DNA of 64,000 nt from the NCBI RefSeq assembly GCF_013410105.1, contig NZ_JACCCJ010000001.1, positions 620,001 to 684,000 on the forward strand. The letters are read 5' to 3'. Numbering within the stretch: position 1 is the stretch's first letter; every line of letters starts with the position of its first letter. Origin of the DNA: Sphingopyxis sp. JAI108 (GTDB lineage Bacteria; Pseudomonadota; Alphaproteobacteria; Sphingomonadales; Sphingomonadaceae). A model generated the notes under the pieces. That model had not been told where the DNA came from, ran no database searches, and saw only the letters and a program-made list of their open reading frames with translations. Made by a program: the position numbers and the translations under genes. Of this stretch, positions 1 through 8,770 are shown piece by piece.

Positions 1-144
1 GATGGCGTCGTCGTTCCAGACGCGCAGCGCGCCCCAGCCCATGCGCTTCGGGTCGTTATAGCTCGCGAACGAGAAATGGTGGCGGGCGTCGAGCCAGCCA
101 TGGTTGGCGTGGCCCAGCGTGTCGAATTTGCGAATGTCGATCAT
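1..144 (-). CDS. Pirin family protein (5' part, runs off window)
   Basis: Only the first 48 codons are present, starting from an ATG at 144 and reading off the left edge. The translation opens MIDIRKFDTLGHANHGWLDA and continues with HHFSFASYNDPKRMGWG, the characteristic N-terminus of pirin/YhaK-type bicupin proteins. The conserved H-G-W-L-D-A-R-H-H-F-S-F run holds part of the metal-binding cupin motif. Some family members act as quercetin dioxygenases and others as redox-sensing regulators, so the substrate cannot be inferred. It is divergent from the LysR gene at 392, a common arrangement in which the LysR protein controls pirin expression; that link is inference. Confidence 0.85.
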   Translation of the reverse strand, partial: MIDIRKFDTLGHANHGWLDARHHFSFASYNDPKRMGWGALRVWNDDAI

Positions 145-274
145 GGCCTTGTCCTTTCTTTCGCAGCCACCCGGGGCTTTGGAGCCCGGCGGCGTTAGTC
201 TGTTGAGGACAAAATAGGCATTTGGATCGTTTCTAAAATAGCGTAGATGGAAAACCATCGTTTCCAATATTGAA

Positions 275-367
275 GTCCTTGCGAGCGGAGCGAAGCAATC
301 CCCAGCGACCGTCCATAGGGACCGAAAGCTGGAGATTGCCGCGTCGCCTGCGGCTCCTCGCAATGAC
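275..367. repeat. Dispersed palindromic element, 'TTGCGAGCG...GCAATCC' family
   Basis: Two imperfect inverted arms face each other in the pirin/LysR gap. The left arm (275-305) reads CCTTGCGAGCGGAGCGAAGC followed by AATCCCCAGC. The reverse complement of the right arm (328-367) reads GTCATTGCGAGGAGCCGCAG, then ends GGCAATCTCCAGC. This matches the short palindromic elements scattered through intergenic regions of many alphaproteobacterial genomes. The element sits within the 247-base gap that must hold both divergent promoters and ends 24 bases before the LysR start. Confidence 0.75.
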
Positions 368-391
368 GAACAAGCGGATAGGAGATAGTTT

Positions 392-1339
392 ATGGCGCTT
401 CCCGACTATGAAGGCTGGGCCTGTTTCGTCGCCGTGGCCGATGGCGGCAGCTTTACCGCGGCGGCGGCCGCGCTCGGCCTGTCGAAGGCGAGCGTGTCGA
501 AGGCGGTGACGCGGCTCGAGGCATCGCTCGGCATCACCCTGCTGCACAGGAGCTCGCGCGTCGTCGCCGTGTCGACCGCGGGCGCGGGGCTGCTCGACGA
601 GGCGCGCGCGATGGTCGCGGCGGCGACCGCCGCGACCGAAGCGGCGCGCGGCGACCGCGTCGATCTCGCGGGCCCGATCCGTCTTGCGGCGCCGATGAGC
701 TTCGGAATCAAGGTGCTCGGCCCGCCGCTCGCGGCCTTCCTCGACCGCCATCCCGCGGTCGAGATCGAGGTGCTGCTGAGCGACGCGCGCAATGACCCCG
801 TCGCCGAAGGCATCGACCTCACTTTGCGCATTTCGCCGCTTGCCGATTCGAGCCTGCTCGCGCGCACGATCGCGCCGGTCGCGGCCTCGGTGATCGCGAG
901 CCCCGCCTATCTGGAGCGGCACGGCACGCCCAGGCACCCGCTCGACCTCGCGGGCCACCGCCTGATCGGTTACGGTCACCGCCAGCGCGCGTTGCCGCTC
1001 CATTTCCATCGCAAGGGCGAGGAGGCGACGGTGCTGCCGACCGGGCCGCTCTTCGCGAACAATGGCGATGTCGCGGTACCGCTCGTTGTTGCGGGCGTCG
1101 GGATTGCGGCGCTCCCCGACTTCATCGCGGCCGACGCGCTGGCGTCGGGTGCGGTCGTGCCGATCCTGACCGACTGGTCGCTGCCGCAGTCGCACCTGCA
1201 CCTGCTGTCGCCGCCGTCGCGGCTGCGTCCGGCGCGCGTGCGCGCGCTTTCGGACCATCTGGTCGATACGCTCAAGATGTCCTGCACCGGCGCGCACGAG
1301 CAGTATCTGGCGCTTCACCATGATGGAAAAGCGGGCTGA
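392..1339 (+). CDS. LysR family transcriptional regulator
   Basis: A 315-residue protein of normal LysR length. The N-terminal winged helix-turn-helix (about residues 5-65) contains the typical GSFTAAAAALGLSKASVSKA recognition-helix segment followed by VTRLEASLGITLLHR. The remainder (about 90-300) is the periplasmic-binding-protein-like effector domain. It lies divergent from the pirin gene, so pirin control is the obvious hypothesis. The effector is unknown. The start is the ATG at 392, just downstream of a palindromic repeat. Confidence 0.9.
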   Translation: MALPDYEGWACFVAVADGGSFTAAAAALGLSKASVSKAVTRLEASLGITLLHRSSRVVAVSTAGAGLLDEARAMVAAATAATEAARGDRVDLAGPIRLAAPMSFGIKVLGPPLAAFLDRHPAVEIEVLLSDARNDPVAEGIDLTLRISPLADSSLLARTIAPVAASVIASPAYLERHGTPRHPLDLAGHRLIGYGHRQRALPLHFHRKGEEATVLPTGPLFANNGDVAVPLVVAGVGIAALPDFIAADALASGAVVPILTDWSLPQSHLHLLSPPSRLRPARVRALSDHLVDTLKMSCTGAHEQYLALHHDGKAG

Positions 1340-1381
1340 GCGACTGTTGCAAATAGAGCGCGACTCGTGGACTTCTGCGGG

Positions 1382-1396
1382 TTAAATCAAAATTAA
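1382..1396. promoter_or_regulatory. CtrA box upstream of ctrA
   Basis: A perfect TTAA-N7-TTAA motif (TTAA at 1382-1385 and 1393-1396, separated by exactly seven bases) lies 130 bases upstream of the ctrA start, with a further TTAA at 1422-1425. TTAA-N7-TTAA is the consensus CtrA recognition site known from Caulobacter and other alphaproteobacteria. The position suggests that CtrA regulates its own transcription. Confidence 0.7.
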
Positions 1397-1525
1397 CCTT
1401 TTCCCTTCATTAGTTTCGTGGTTAATGTTCCGGCAGTCCTGCAACGGGGGTTGATCGGGTGACATCCTTGATGGTCATGCGATCGGTTCGCGGGATTATC
1501 GTGGGAAACAGTCAAGGGGTGCCTA

Positions 1526-2233
1526 ATGCGCGTACTGCTGATCGAGGACGAGCCGACGACCGCGAAAGCGATCGACACGATGCTCACGACCGAAGGCTTC
1601 AACGTCTACACCACCGACTTGGGGGAAGAGGGCTTGGACCTGGGCAAGCTCTATGATTACGACATCATCCTGCTCGACCTGAACCTGCCCGACATGCACG
1701 GCTATGACGTGCTGAAAAAGCTGCGCACCGCGAAGGTGCAGACGCCGGTGCTGATCCTGTCGGGCATTTCGGAAATGGATTCGAAGGTGCGCTCGTTCGG
1801 CTTCGGCGCCGACGATTATGTCACCAAGCCGTTCCACCGCGACGAACTGGTCGCGCGCATTCATGCGGTCGTCCGCCGGTCGAAAGGCCACAGCCAGAGC
1901 GTCATCAAAACGGGCAAGCTCGCCGTCAATCTCGACACCAAGACGGTCGAGGTCGACAGCGTTCGCGTGCATCTGACCGGCAAGGAATATCAGATGCTCG
2001 AGCTGCTCAGCTTGCGCAAGGGCACGACGCTGACGAAGGAAATGTTCCTGAATCACCTTTATGGCGGCATGGACGAGCCCGAGCTGAAGATCATCGACGT
2101 CTTCATCTGCAAGCTCAGGAAGAAACTCGCGCTCGCCTGCGGCGGCGAAAATTATATCGAGACGGTCTGGGGCCGCGGTTATGTCCTTCGCGACATCGAC
2201 GACGAAGGCAATGAGGTGCGCCGCGTCGCCTGA
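1526..2233 (+). CDS. ctrA: Cell-cycle response regulator CtrA
   Basis: A 235-residue OmpR-type response regulator. The receiver domain (1-118) has the acidic pocket at Glu7/Asp8, the phosphoacceptor Asp51 in ILLDLNLPD and Lys101 in YVTKPF. The C-terminal winged-helix domain (about 125-225) contains [17 protein letters not shown], then [20 protein letters not shown] and [12 protein letters not shown], highly diagnostic of CtrA. In alphaproteobacteria CtrA is a phosphorelay output controlling the cell cycle, motility and surface functions. The protein ends Arg-Arg-Val-Ala, whereas Caulobacter CtrA ends in a two-alanine ClpXP tag (from memory), so proteolytic control may differ. The gene is monocistronic, with an upstream CtrA box and a downstream hairpin terminator. 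Confidence 0.97.
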   Translation: MRVLLIEDEPTTAKAIDTMLTTEGFNVYTTDLGEEGLDLGKLYDYDIILLDLNLPDMHGYDVLKKLRTAKVQTPVLILSGISEMDSKVRSFGFGADDYVTKPFHRDELVARIHAVVRRSKGHSQSVIKTGKLAVNLDTKTVEVDSVRVHLTGKEYQMLELLSLRKGTTLTKEMFLNHLYGGMDEPELKIIDVFICKLRKKLALACGGENYIETVWGRGYVLRDIDDEGNEVRRVA

Positions 2234-2265
2234 CGCATGGCGCTTCGAAAGTTACCCGAGGGAAC

Positions 2266-2295
2266 CCGGCGCGGAGCGATCCGCGCCGGTTTTCT
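2266..2295 (+). terminator. Rho-independent terminator of ctrA
   Basis: A perfect 10-bp stem (CCGGCGCGGA pairing with TCCGCGCCGG) closes on a GCGA tetraloop and is followed by a T-rich run (TTTTCTTTT). It begins 33 bases after the ctrA stop codon. Confidence 0.85.
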
Positions 2296-2311
2296 TTTGC
2301 TCCGAATCAGC

Positions 2312-2337
2312 GTGACCCGGACTTGACCCCGGGCTCC
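2312..2337. repeat. Half-copy of a palindromic repeat, 'GTGACCCGGACTTGA' family
   Basis: A single arm reading GTGACCCGGACTTGACCCCG followed by GGCTCC lies between ctrA and the convergent gshA. It matches the arms of the paired element at 5856-5924. No second arm is visible here, so this appears to be a half element. Confidence 0.55.
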
Positions 2338-2353
2338 CTCTTTCTGAAATTGT

Positions 2354-3736
2354 CTAGAAGCTCAGTTCGTCGTAGATTTTCGAAAGATCGTGGTGCCACG
2401 GCCCCTCATAGCGATCGAGCAGGTCGTGTGCGGGCGATTTGCCGCTCTTGGCAATACGGCGGAGCGGTTCGAGGAAGCCCACCTCATTATCGCCCATCGA
2501 ATTGACCTCGCCGCGTGCCGCGAGGCCCGACGCCGCGATGTCGAGCACGCGGTGCGCCAGATCGCCGACATTGCCGCCGCCGGGCGCCGGGGCCTCGAGG
2601 CCTTCACTCGGCACCGCGTCGCGCAGCGCCTGCTGCTCCTCGATGCTCCAGTCCTTGACGAGGTCCCACGCCGCGTCGAGCGCGCCCTGATCGTAGAGCA
2701 GGCCGACCCACAGCGCCGGCAGTGCGCAGATGCGGTTCCACGGACCGCCGTCGGCACCGCGCATTTCGAGGAAGCTTTTGAGCCGCACTTCGGGAAACGC
2801 GGTCGACAAATGGTCGTTCCAGTCGGAGAGGTAGGGCTTCTCGCCGGGAAGCGCGGGCAGCTCGCCCTTCAGAAAGTCGCGGAAACTTTGCCCCGCGGCG
2901 TCGATATATTTGCCGTCGCGAAAGACGAAATACATCGGCACGTCGAGCATGTAGTCGACATAGCGTTCATAGCCGAAGCCGTCTTCGAACACGAAGGGCA
3001 GCATGCCGGTGCGTGCGGGGTCGGTGTCGGTCCAGATATGGCTGCGGTACGACATATAGCCGTTGGGCCGCCCCTCGGTGAAGGGTGACGAAGCGAAAAG
3101 CGCCGTAGCGAGCGGCTGGAGGGCGAGGCTGACGCGGAATTTCTGCACCATGTCGGCCTCGCTCGCATAGTCGAGGTTGGTCTGGATCGTGCAGGTGCGC
3201 AACATCATGTCGAGGCCGAGACTGCCGACGCGCGGCATATGCTCGAGCATGATCTTGTAGCGCCCCTTGGGCATGATCGGCAGCTCGGCGCGCGTCTTGT
3301 CGGGCCACATGCCAAGCCCGAGGAAGCCGAGACCGAGTTCGGCGCCGACTTCCTTCACCTGCTTCAAATGCCGGCCGGTCTCGGCGCAGGTCTGATGCAG
3401 ATTTTCGAGCGGGGCGCCAGAGAGTTCCAACTGACCCGCCGGCTCCAGGCTGACCGTGCCGTCGCTGCCCGCCAGAGCGATGACCTTCCCGCCCTCGATC
3501 ACCGGTTCCCAGCCGAAGCGCGTGAGCGCCATCAAAAGATCGTGGATGCCGCCGGGTTCGTCATAGGATGGGGCACGGTGGTCGGCGGTGCGATAGACGA
3601 ATTTTTCGTGCTCGGTGCCGATGCGCCAGCGGTCCCTGGGCTTTTCGCCCTTGATCATGGGGTCCGCAAGTTGATCGCGGTTTTCGACGATGGGATCGTT
3701 GCTGTCGGAGGCGGTGCGCGTGCTCATGTCGCGCAT
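2354..3736 (-). CDS. gshA: Glutamate--cysteine ligase, plant/proteobacterial type
   Basis: A 460-residue enzyme catalysing ATP-dependent formation of gamma-glutamylcysteine, the first step of glutathione synthesis in the cytoplasm. Family features include RIGTEHEKFVY near residue 38, the glycine-rich VSLEPAGQLELSGAPLENLH stretch, MMLRTCTIQTNLDYASE and LEMRGADGGPWNRICALPA, typical of the class-II ligase shared by alphaproteobacteria and plants. Length is normal. Another in-frame ATG lies three codons in (3727); neither has a strong Shine-Dalgarno. It is convergent with ctrA and probably monocistronic. Confidence 0.95.
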   Translation of the reverse strand: MRDMSTRTASDSNDPIVENRDQLADPMIKGEKPRDRWRIGTEHEKFVYRTADHRAPSYDEPGGIHDLLMALTRFGWEPVIEGGKVIALAGSDGTVSLEPAGQLELSGAPLENLHQTCAETGRHLKQVKEVGAELGLGFLGLGMWPDKTRAELPIMPKGRYKIMLEHMPRVGSLGLDMMLRTCTIQTNLDYASEADMVQKFRVSLALQPLATALFASSPFTEGRPNGYMSYRSHIWTDTDPARTGMLPFVFEDGFGYERYVDYMLDVPMYFVFRDGKYIDAAGQSFRDFLKGELPALPGEKPYLSDWNDHLSTAFPEVRLKSFLEMRGADGGPWNRICALPALWVGLLYDQGALDAAWDLVKDWSIEEQQALRDAVPSEGLEAPAPGGGNVGDLAHRVLDIAASGLAARGEVNSMGDNEVGFLEPLRRIAKSGKSPAHDLLDRYEGPWHHDLSKIYDELSF

Positions 3737-3774
3737 TTAGACTATCCGGTATAGAATGCAATCGGGGCCGGTCG

Positions 3775-5691
3775 TCAGTTGATCGCGACGTCGAACAGGG
3801 TCGCCATCGACCCGCCGGGCAGCAGCGTCGCGGTGGTCGCGGCGACAGTCGTCCCTGCTGCCGACGCGCCGAACGGGTCGCCTTCGTCGGCGCCGCTCGC
3901 ATTGTCGTCCTCGATCGTCGCCGCGCCCGCGCAGCTCGTGCCGCTGCGCAGCGATCCGGCGATGAAGCTGGTTCCGGGGGGCAGCGGATCGGCGACGCTG
4001 ATGCCCGTCGCGGTGCCGCTGCCATTGTTGGTGACGAGGATGCAGTAGCGCATCCTCGCGCCGGGGATCGCTTTCGGATTGGCCGTGCCGTTCACCGGGT
4101 CGCTGACGATGCTGCTCGTCTTCGCGATCGTCAGATTGGCGGTCGGGCGGCAGAAGATGATGTCGTGGAGCGCCATGCCCTGTTGCCCCGGGTTGGCGGG
4201 GGCGAGGCCGTGGCTGCCATATTCGATCGTGATGCTGTCGACGGGTGTGTTGAAGGTCACGGTGACCGTGCCGTCGGCGCTGCCATCGGTCGACAGCACG
4301 TCGCCATAGGCGCTGTTCCCGATCACATAATTGGCGGAGCCGTTGGTGAGTATGGGGGTGACGGCGGCGCCGTTATAGATGCCGATGACGGTCACGCGGT
4401 CAGCGAACTGGCCCGATGCATAATCGACGTCGAACAGCCGGAATTGTGCGCCCGGCACCGCGGTCGGCAGCGTGATCGTAGTGGTGACGGTCCCCGCCTG
4501 GCTGGTGAAATCGACAAGCTCGAAAATCGAATATTGCGCCGGATTCAGCCCGCCGGTGACGACATTCTGCCGCGTCGGCGACTGGCCGCCATAGGTCGCG
4601 TTGCTCAGAAAGCTGCCGCCGTTGATCGCAATGTTGACATTCGCGCTGCCGATCGCCGTCAACGTCGCGCCGGCGCTCGTCGTGCCCGCCGGCCAGCTGA
4701 CGCTGTCCCAGTCGTGCACCGTCGTGCCGACCGGGCAGACGAGCGCCGGCGGCGTCCCGGCGACGCGCGTCCCCGACACGGTAAAGCTCGCGCTGTCATA
4801 ATCATCCTCTCCCGCCGCGCCGTTGCCGGGCGTCGAATCGAAGTCGAGGGCGGAGGAGGCGCTGATCTCGGCGATGTTGGTGACGCTCGCGCCCGCCGTC
4901 GCCGCGACGGTGCCGCTGATCGTCAACGTCCGCGTTGTCCCCGCGGGTATGCTCCCTACCGTCCACACGCCGGTCACGCTGTTATAGCTGCCAAAGCCCG
5001 ACGCGCCCGTGAAATTGAAGCCCGGTGGCAGATTGTCCTGCACCGTCACGCCGCTGGCGGTCAGCGTCGACCCGCTCGCATTGGTGACGCTCAGCACATA
5101 GTTGATGCTCGCCCCGAACGCCGGCGCCGCGTTGCTGACCGATTTGGTCAGCGACAGGTCGGCGAAGTTCGACGGCACGCTGGTCAGGTAGAGATCGGCT
5201 CGCACGAAATTGCCATTGTCGGCCGATGGATATTGGTCGCAAATCTCGAGCCGCCAGGTCCCGGCGCTGTTCTGGCCGTTGAAGGCCGATAGCGGCGAGT
5301 TCGGGCCGAAGACATTCTGATAGGGGGGCGCGCTGGTCGAATGATTGGTGCCGTTGCCGTCGCTGTTGACGGCCTGCGCGGCGTCATCGTCGAGGTGGAC
5401 GTTGAAATTATTGCCGTCGATCGAACCGGTATCGCCATCGACCAGCTGGACGCGCGTCCCGGCCGGCGATTGCAGCGTGACGCGCAGGTCGCCGCGCCAG
5501 CTGTGCGTCGCGAGCAGGCCGAGATCGACGTCGCCGACGGTATAGCCGGTACCGACGGTGAAATTGCGCACCAGCGGCGCGGTGCAGGTCGTCGCGGCAT
5601 TGATCGTGCCGGTAGTGGTGTTGCTATAGGTTGTGGTGGTCTGCGCGGCGACGGGATTTGCGACAAGCGTCAACGCCAGCCAGACGAGCAT
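3775..5691 (-). CDS. Secreted P-domain / DUF11-repeat surface protein
   Basis: From the ATG at 5691 this is a 638-residue protein with a clean signal peptide (MLVWLALTLVANPVAAQ). An in-frame ATG at 5763 would add 24 arginine-rich residues and spoil the signal. Residues 35-172 resemble a proprotein-convertase P-domain: WRGDLRVTLQSPAGTRVQLV, then LSAFNGQNSAGTWRLEICD. Residues 177-300 form a DUF11 repeat (ADLSLTKSVSNAAPAFGASI...NLPPGF), and a second DUF11 repeat fills the C-terminus from about 545. No protease domain is present, so the P-domain is probably an interaction module. There is no obvious C-terminal anchor. Exported adhesin or matrix protein is inference. Confidence 0.8.
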   Translation of the reverse strand: MLVWLALTLVANPVAAQTTTTYSNTTTGTINAATTCTAPLVRNFTVGTGYTVGDVDLGLLATHSWRGDLRVTLQSPAGTRVQLVDGDTGSIDGNNFNVHLDDDAAQAVNSDGNGTNHSTSAPPYQNVFGPNSPLSAFNGQNSAGTWRLEICDQYPSADNGNFVRADLYLTSVPSNFADLSLTKSVSNAAPAFGASINYVLSVTNASGSTLTASGVTVQDNLPPGFNFTGASGFGSYNSVTGVWTVGSIPAGTTRTLTISGTVAATAGASVTNIAEISASSALDFDSTPGNGAAGEDDYDSASFTVSGTRVAGTPPALVCPVGTTVHDWDSVSWPAGTTSAGATLTAIGSANVNIAINGGSFLSNATYGGQSPTRQNVVTGGLNPAQYSIFELVDFTSQAGTVTTTITLPTAVPGAQFRLFDVDYASGQFADRVTVIGIYNGAAVTPILTNGSANYVIGNSAYGDVLSTDGSADGTVTVTFNTPVDSITIEYGSHGLAPANPGQQGMALHDIIFCRPTANLTIAKTSSIVSDPVNGTANPKAIPGARMRYCILVTNNGSGTATGISVADPLPPGTSFIAGSLRSGTSCAGAATIEDDNASGADEGDPFGASAAGTTVAATTATLLPGGSMATLFDVAIN

Positions 5692-5855
5692 GATACAGGC
5701 TCGCGCAGACTGCAAACACTGGCCCCCACGCCAGCGGTATCGGCTCTGGTCCCGCCGTTGCATGGCGCCGCTATGGAGGCGGGATAGCTAATATCGGGTT
5801 AAAATGAGCACGCTGGCGTCGATTCTGTCCGGTCGCGGGACAGTTTGTCGGATTG

Positions 5856-5924
5856 GTCACCCGGTCTTTATCCGGGGTCCATGCGGAGTGGGAGGAATGG
5901 ATCCCGGATCAAATCCGGCATGAC
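5856..5924. repeat. Palindromic repeat pair, 'CCGGATTTGATCCGGGATCC' family
   Basis: Two inverted arms separated by about 18 bases. The left arm (5856-5880) runs GTCACCCGGTCTTTATCCGG then GGTCC. The right arm, read in reverse complement (5899-5924), runs GTCATGCCGGATTTGATCCG then GGATCC. A related half-copy lies at 2312. The element fills part of the 330-base gap between the P-domain gene and rplQ; apart from this repeat and the rplQ terminator I see nothing in that gap. Confidence 0.7.
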
Positions 5925-5963
5925 GAAATAAGCGAATGACCGCCCAAAGCAGCCTGCTGCAAG

Positions 5964-5997
5964 AAAAAGGGCGGCCGTCCCATCGGACGCCGCCCTT
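5964..5997 (-). terminator. Terminator of the rpsM-rpsK-rpoA-rplQ operon
   Basis: Read on the minus strand, an inverted repeat with one bulge (AAGGGCGGCG...GGCCGCCCTT) is followed by a run of five T residues. It lies about 25 bases beyond the rplQ stop, as expected for the end of the operon. Confidence 0.8.
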
Positions 5998-6021
5998 GAT
6001 CTATTAACGAAGAGGCGAAGC

Positions 6022-6444
6022 TCAGGCTTCGGCCATGTCCTCGTCATATTGTTCCACAGGACCCGAATCCTGGCCCTTGGCGTCGACGTCGCGGTCGACG
6101 AATTCGATGACGGCCATCGGCGCCGCGTCCGAGGCGCGGATGCCGGCCTTGATCACGCGGGTGTAGCCGCCGTTGCGGTCCTTGTAGCGTTCGGCCAGCA
6201 CGTCGAAGAGCTTCTTGAGCTGCGTGTCGTCGAGCAGGCGGCTGTTCGCGAGGCGGCGGTTGGCAAGGCCTCCGCGCTTGGCGAGCGTGACCAGCTTTTC
6301 GATATAGGGACGCAGTTCCTTCGCCTTGGCGACGGTCGTCGTGATCTGCTCATGCTTGATGAGCGAAGCCGACATATTGCGGAACAGGGCCGTGCGGTGC
6401 GCGCTCGTGCGCTGCAGCTTCCGGCCACCCGATTTATGACGCAT
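6022..6444 (-). CDS. rplQ: 50S ribosomal protein L17
   Basis: A 140-residue protein starting [20 protein letters not shown], the conserved L17 N-terminus, followed by [27 protein letters not shown]17 binds 23S rRNA near the polypeptide exit region. It carries an acidic C-terminal tail ([20 protein letters not shown]), as in other alphaproteobacterial L17 proteins. It is the last gene of the alpha operon, 108 bases after rpoA, and is followed by a terminator. Confidence 0.98.
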   Translation of the reverse strand: MRHKSGGRKLQRTSAHRTALFRNMSASLIKHEQITTTVAKAKELRPYIEKLVTLAKRGGLANRRLANSRLLDDTQLKKLFDVLAERYKDRNGGYTRVIKAGIRASDAAPMAVIEFVDRDVDAKGQDSGPVEQYDEDMAEA

Positions 6445-6525
6445 AATTCTTTCCTTTGTTTGTCAGAGGGGCCGTGTGAGGTACCCCAAGCCAGGTCGAT
6501 TGCGGGCCGACCCCTTCCCGTTGTT

Positions 6526-6546
6526 GGCCCCGGCCGAAGCCGGGGC
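6526..6546. repeat. Small GC hairpin between rpoA and rplQ
   Basis: GGCCCCGGCCGAAGCCGGGG followed by C forms a compact hairpin in the 108-base rpoA/rplQ spacer. It resembles single arms of the paired repeats at 26685 and 46491, though the loop differs slightly. It could be an mRNA stability or processing element or a degenerate repeat copy. Confidence 0.45.
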
Positions 6547-6552
6547 GCAAAA

Positions 6553-7611
6553 TCAGCCGAGAAGTTCCTGTTCGAGCTTCTTGGCCATTTCTTCGATGTT
6601 CTCCGGCGGCCAGCCGGGGATGTCCATGCCGAGGCGCAGGCCCATCGACGACAGCACTTCCTTGATTTCGTTCAAGGACTTGCGGCCGAAGTTCGGCGTG
6701 CGCAGCATTTCGGCTTCGGTCTTCTGAACGAGGTCACCGATATAAATGATGTTGTCGTTCTTGAGGCAGTTGGCCGAACGGACCGACAGTTCGAGCTCAT
6801 CGACCTTCTTGAGAAGGAAGCGGTTGAGCTGGTTGACGTCCGACTCGTCGGCGGTGGTCGGCGACGCCGCCATGCCGATGAGGCCGCTGTCGTTCATCGC
6901 TTCTTCGAAGTGGACGAAGACCTGGAGCTGGTCCTGGAGGATGCGCGCGGCGTAAGCGACGGCGTCTTCCGGGGTGATCGTGCCGTCGGTTTCGACGGTC
7001 AGGTTCAGCTTGTCATAGTCCAGTTCCTGGCCGATGCGGGCATTGTCGACCTTGTAGGCGACCTGGCGCACCGGCGAGTAGAGCGAGTCGACCGGGATCA
7101 GGCCGATCGGCGCATCGACCGGACGGTTGGCGGTCGCGGGGACGTAACCCTTGCCGGTGTCGGCAACGAGTTCCATGTTCAGCGTCGCACCGTCGTCGAG
7201 GTGGCAGATGACGTGGTTCGGGTTCATCACCTTGATGTCGCCCGACACCATGATGTCGCCGGCCTTGACGGTCGCGGGACCGGTCGCCGAAAGCTGAAGC
7301 CGCTTCGGGCCTTCGCCTTCCATCTTGAGCGCGATCTGCTTCACGTTGAGGACGATGTCGGTGACGTCTTCACGCACGCCGGCCAGGCTCGAGAATTCGT
7401 GGAGCACATTCTCGATCTTGATCGACGTGATGGCCGCACCCTGGAGCGACGAGAGCAGCACGCGACGCAGCGCGTTGCCGAGCGTCAGGCCGAAACCGCG
7501 CTCGAGCGGTTCGGCGACGAAGGTCGCCTTGCGCTTGCCGTCGCTGCCAGCCTTGATTTCCAGGTTGCTGGGCTTCTTCAATTCCTGCCAGTTCCGGATA
7601 TTGACAGTCAT
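6553..7611 (-). CDS. rpoA: DNA-directed RNA polymerase subunit alpha
   Basis: A 352-residue RNA polymerase alpha subunit. The start is the ATG at 7611 ([20 protein letters not shown]), preceded by GGGAAA; the frame stays open further upstream but that extension overlaps rpsK. The N-terminal dimerisation domain includes [20 protein letters not shown], and the C-terminal domain, which contacts UP elements and activators, includes [20 protein letters not shown] and [14 protein letters not shown]. It is co-directional with rpsK and rplQ. Confidence 0.98.
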   Translation of the reverse strand: MTVNIRNWQELKKPSNLEIKAGSDGKRKATFVAEPLERGFGLTLGNALRRVLLSSLQGAAITSIKIENVLHEFSSLAGVREDVTDIVLNVKQIALKMEGEGPKRLQLSATGPATVKAGDIMVSGDIKVMNPNHVICHLDDGATLNMELVADTGKGYVPATANRPVDAPIGLIPVDSLYSPVRQVAYKVDNARIGQELDYDKLNLTVETDGTITPEDAVAYAARILQDQLQVFVHFEEAMNDSGLIGMAASPTTADESDVNQLNRFLLKKVDELELSVRSANCLKNDNIIYIGDLVQKTEAEMLRTPNFGRKSLNEIKEVLSSMGLRLGMDIPGWPPENIEEMAKKLEQELLG

Positions 7612-7711
7612 GGATTTCCCTTTGCTTTGGGCGGGACGGGCGGGGGTCGACCACCTGTCCAGCGAGGATTTTTGTACGGGCAACGCTCCGGCGGAGCGTG
7701 CCCGAAAGACG

Positions 7712-8101
7712 TCAGACGCGGCGGCGCTTGGCCGGGCGGACGCCATTGTGCGGGATCGGCGTCACGTCGCGGATCGACGTGATGTGAAAGCCCACAGCCT
7801 GCAGCGCGCGGAGCGCCGATTCACGGCCGGCACCCGGTCCCTTGACTTCGACTTCGAGCGTGCGGACGCCATGTTCAGCGGCCTTCTTGCCCGCGTCTTC
7901 GGCGCAGACCTGCGCCGCATAGGGAGTCGATTTGCGGCTACCCTTGAAGCCCATCATGCCGGCGCTCGACCAGGCAATCGCATTGCCCTGCGCGTCGGTG
8001 ATGGTGATCATCGTGTTGTTGAAGGTCGCGTTGACGTGGGCGACGCCCGACGAGATGTTTTTGCGTTCGCGCCGACGAAGGCGCTGCGGTTCACGAGCCA
8101 T
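7712..8101 (-). CDS. rpsK: 30S ribosomal protein S11
   Basis: A 129-residue protein with the canonical S11 sequence: [20 protein letters not shown] near the N-terminus and the conserved C-terminus [11 protein letters not shown]11 forms part of the platform of the small subunit. It lies between rpsM (99-base gap) and rpoA (100-base gap) in conserved order. Confidence 0.98.
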   Translation of the reverse strand: MAREPQRLRRRERKNISSGVAHVNATFNNTMITITDAQGNAIAWSSAGMMGFKGSRKSTPYAAQVCAEDAGKKAAEHGVRTLEVEVKGPGAGRESALRALQAVGFHITSIRDVTPIPHNGVRPAKRRRV

Positions 8102-8200
8102 GATGAAATCCTAACCTAAATCCTGAATGGCCGGTGGCGGACGGATCGCCGCTGTCCGGCAGGGAAAGCAAGGAAGCGCGCCGCGGGGGCGCGCTCGACC

Positions 8201-8569
8201 TTACTTCTTCTTGCCGGCGATCGGCTTTGCCTTGCCCTTGCGGGTGCGCGCATTGGTGTGCGTGCGCTGGCCGCGGACGGGAAGGCCCTTGCGATGACGC
8301 AGGCCGCGATAGCAGGCGAGGTCCATCAGGCGTTTGATGTTCATCGCCGTGTTGCGGCGAAGGTCGCCCTCGACCGTGTGGTCGGCGTCCAGCGTTTCGC
8401 GGATCTGCAGGACTTCGGCGTCCGACAGGTCCTGAACGCGGCGGCTGTGGTCGATGCCCAGCTTGTCGGCGATGTCGACGGCGGTCTTGCGACCGATGCC
8501 GTGGATATAGGTGAGCGCGATGATCACGCGCTTGTTGGTGGGCAGGTTGACGCCCGCGATACGTGCCAT
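8201..8569 (-). CDS. rpsM: 30S ribosomal protein S13
   Basis: A 122-residue protein starting [20 protein letters not shown], with IHGIGRKTA and the C-terminal [20 protein letters not shown] stretch and basic tail. S13 sits at the head of the 30S subunit and contacts the 50S subunit and P-site tRNA. It is the first gene of this operon segment. A start-proximal run of hydrophilic residues in the upstream open frame is not conserved and is not part of the gene. Confidence 0.98.
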   Translation of the reverse strand: MARIAGVNLPTNKRVIIALTYIHGIGRKTAVDIADKLGIDHSRRVQDLSDAEVLQIRETLDADHTVEGDLRRNTAMNIKRLMDLACYRGLRHRKGLPVRGQRTHTNARTRKGKAKPIAGKKK

Positions 8570-8706
8570 TGGTAACTTTCTCCTGCTCCACAGGGCGCGC
8601 TGGCAATCGGCCCCATCTCAAAGCGTCTGAATTTCCAACGCAAAAAACGGACCACGATGCGCACGAAGACGCTTCGCCGTCCGGTCAGGCTGTCGGAATG
8701 TTCGCG

Positions 8707-8735
8707 CAGTTAGGGTGAGTCGCCCCGAAAGTCAA
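8707..8735 (-). promoter_or_regulatory. Candidate promoter for rpsM-rpsK-rpoA-rplQ
   Basis: On the minus strand, TTGACT (8735-8730) is followed by a 17-base spacer and TAACTG (8712-8707), about 137 bases upstream of the rpsM start. The -35 box is strong and the -10 box is weak, as is common in alphaproteobacteria. The 200-base gap 8570-8770 holds no gene. Confidence 0.4.
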
Positions 8736-8770
8736 GCAGACTGCGGTGAATGGCTTGTCCGAAGATGCGA

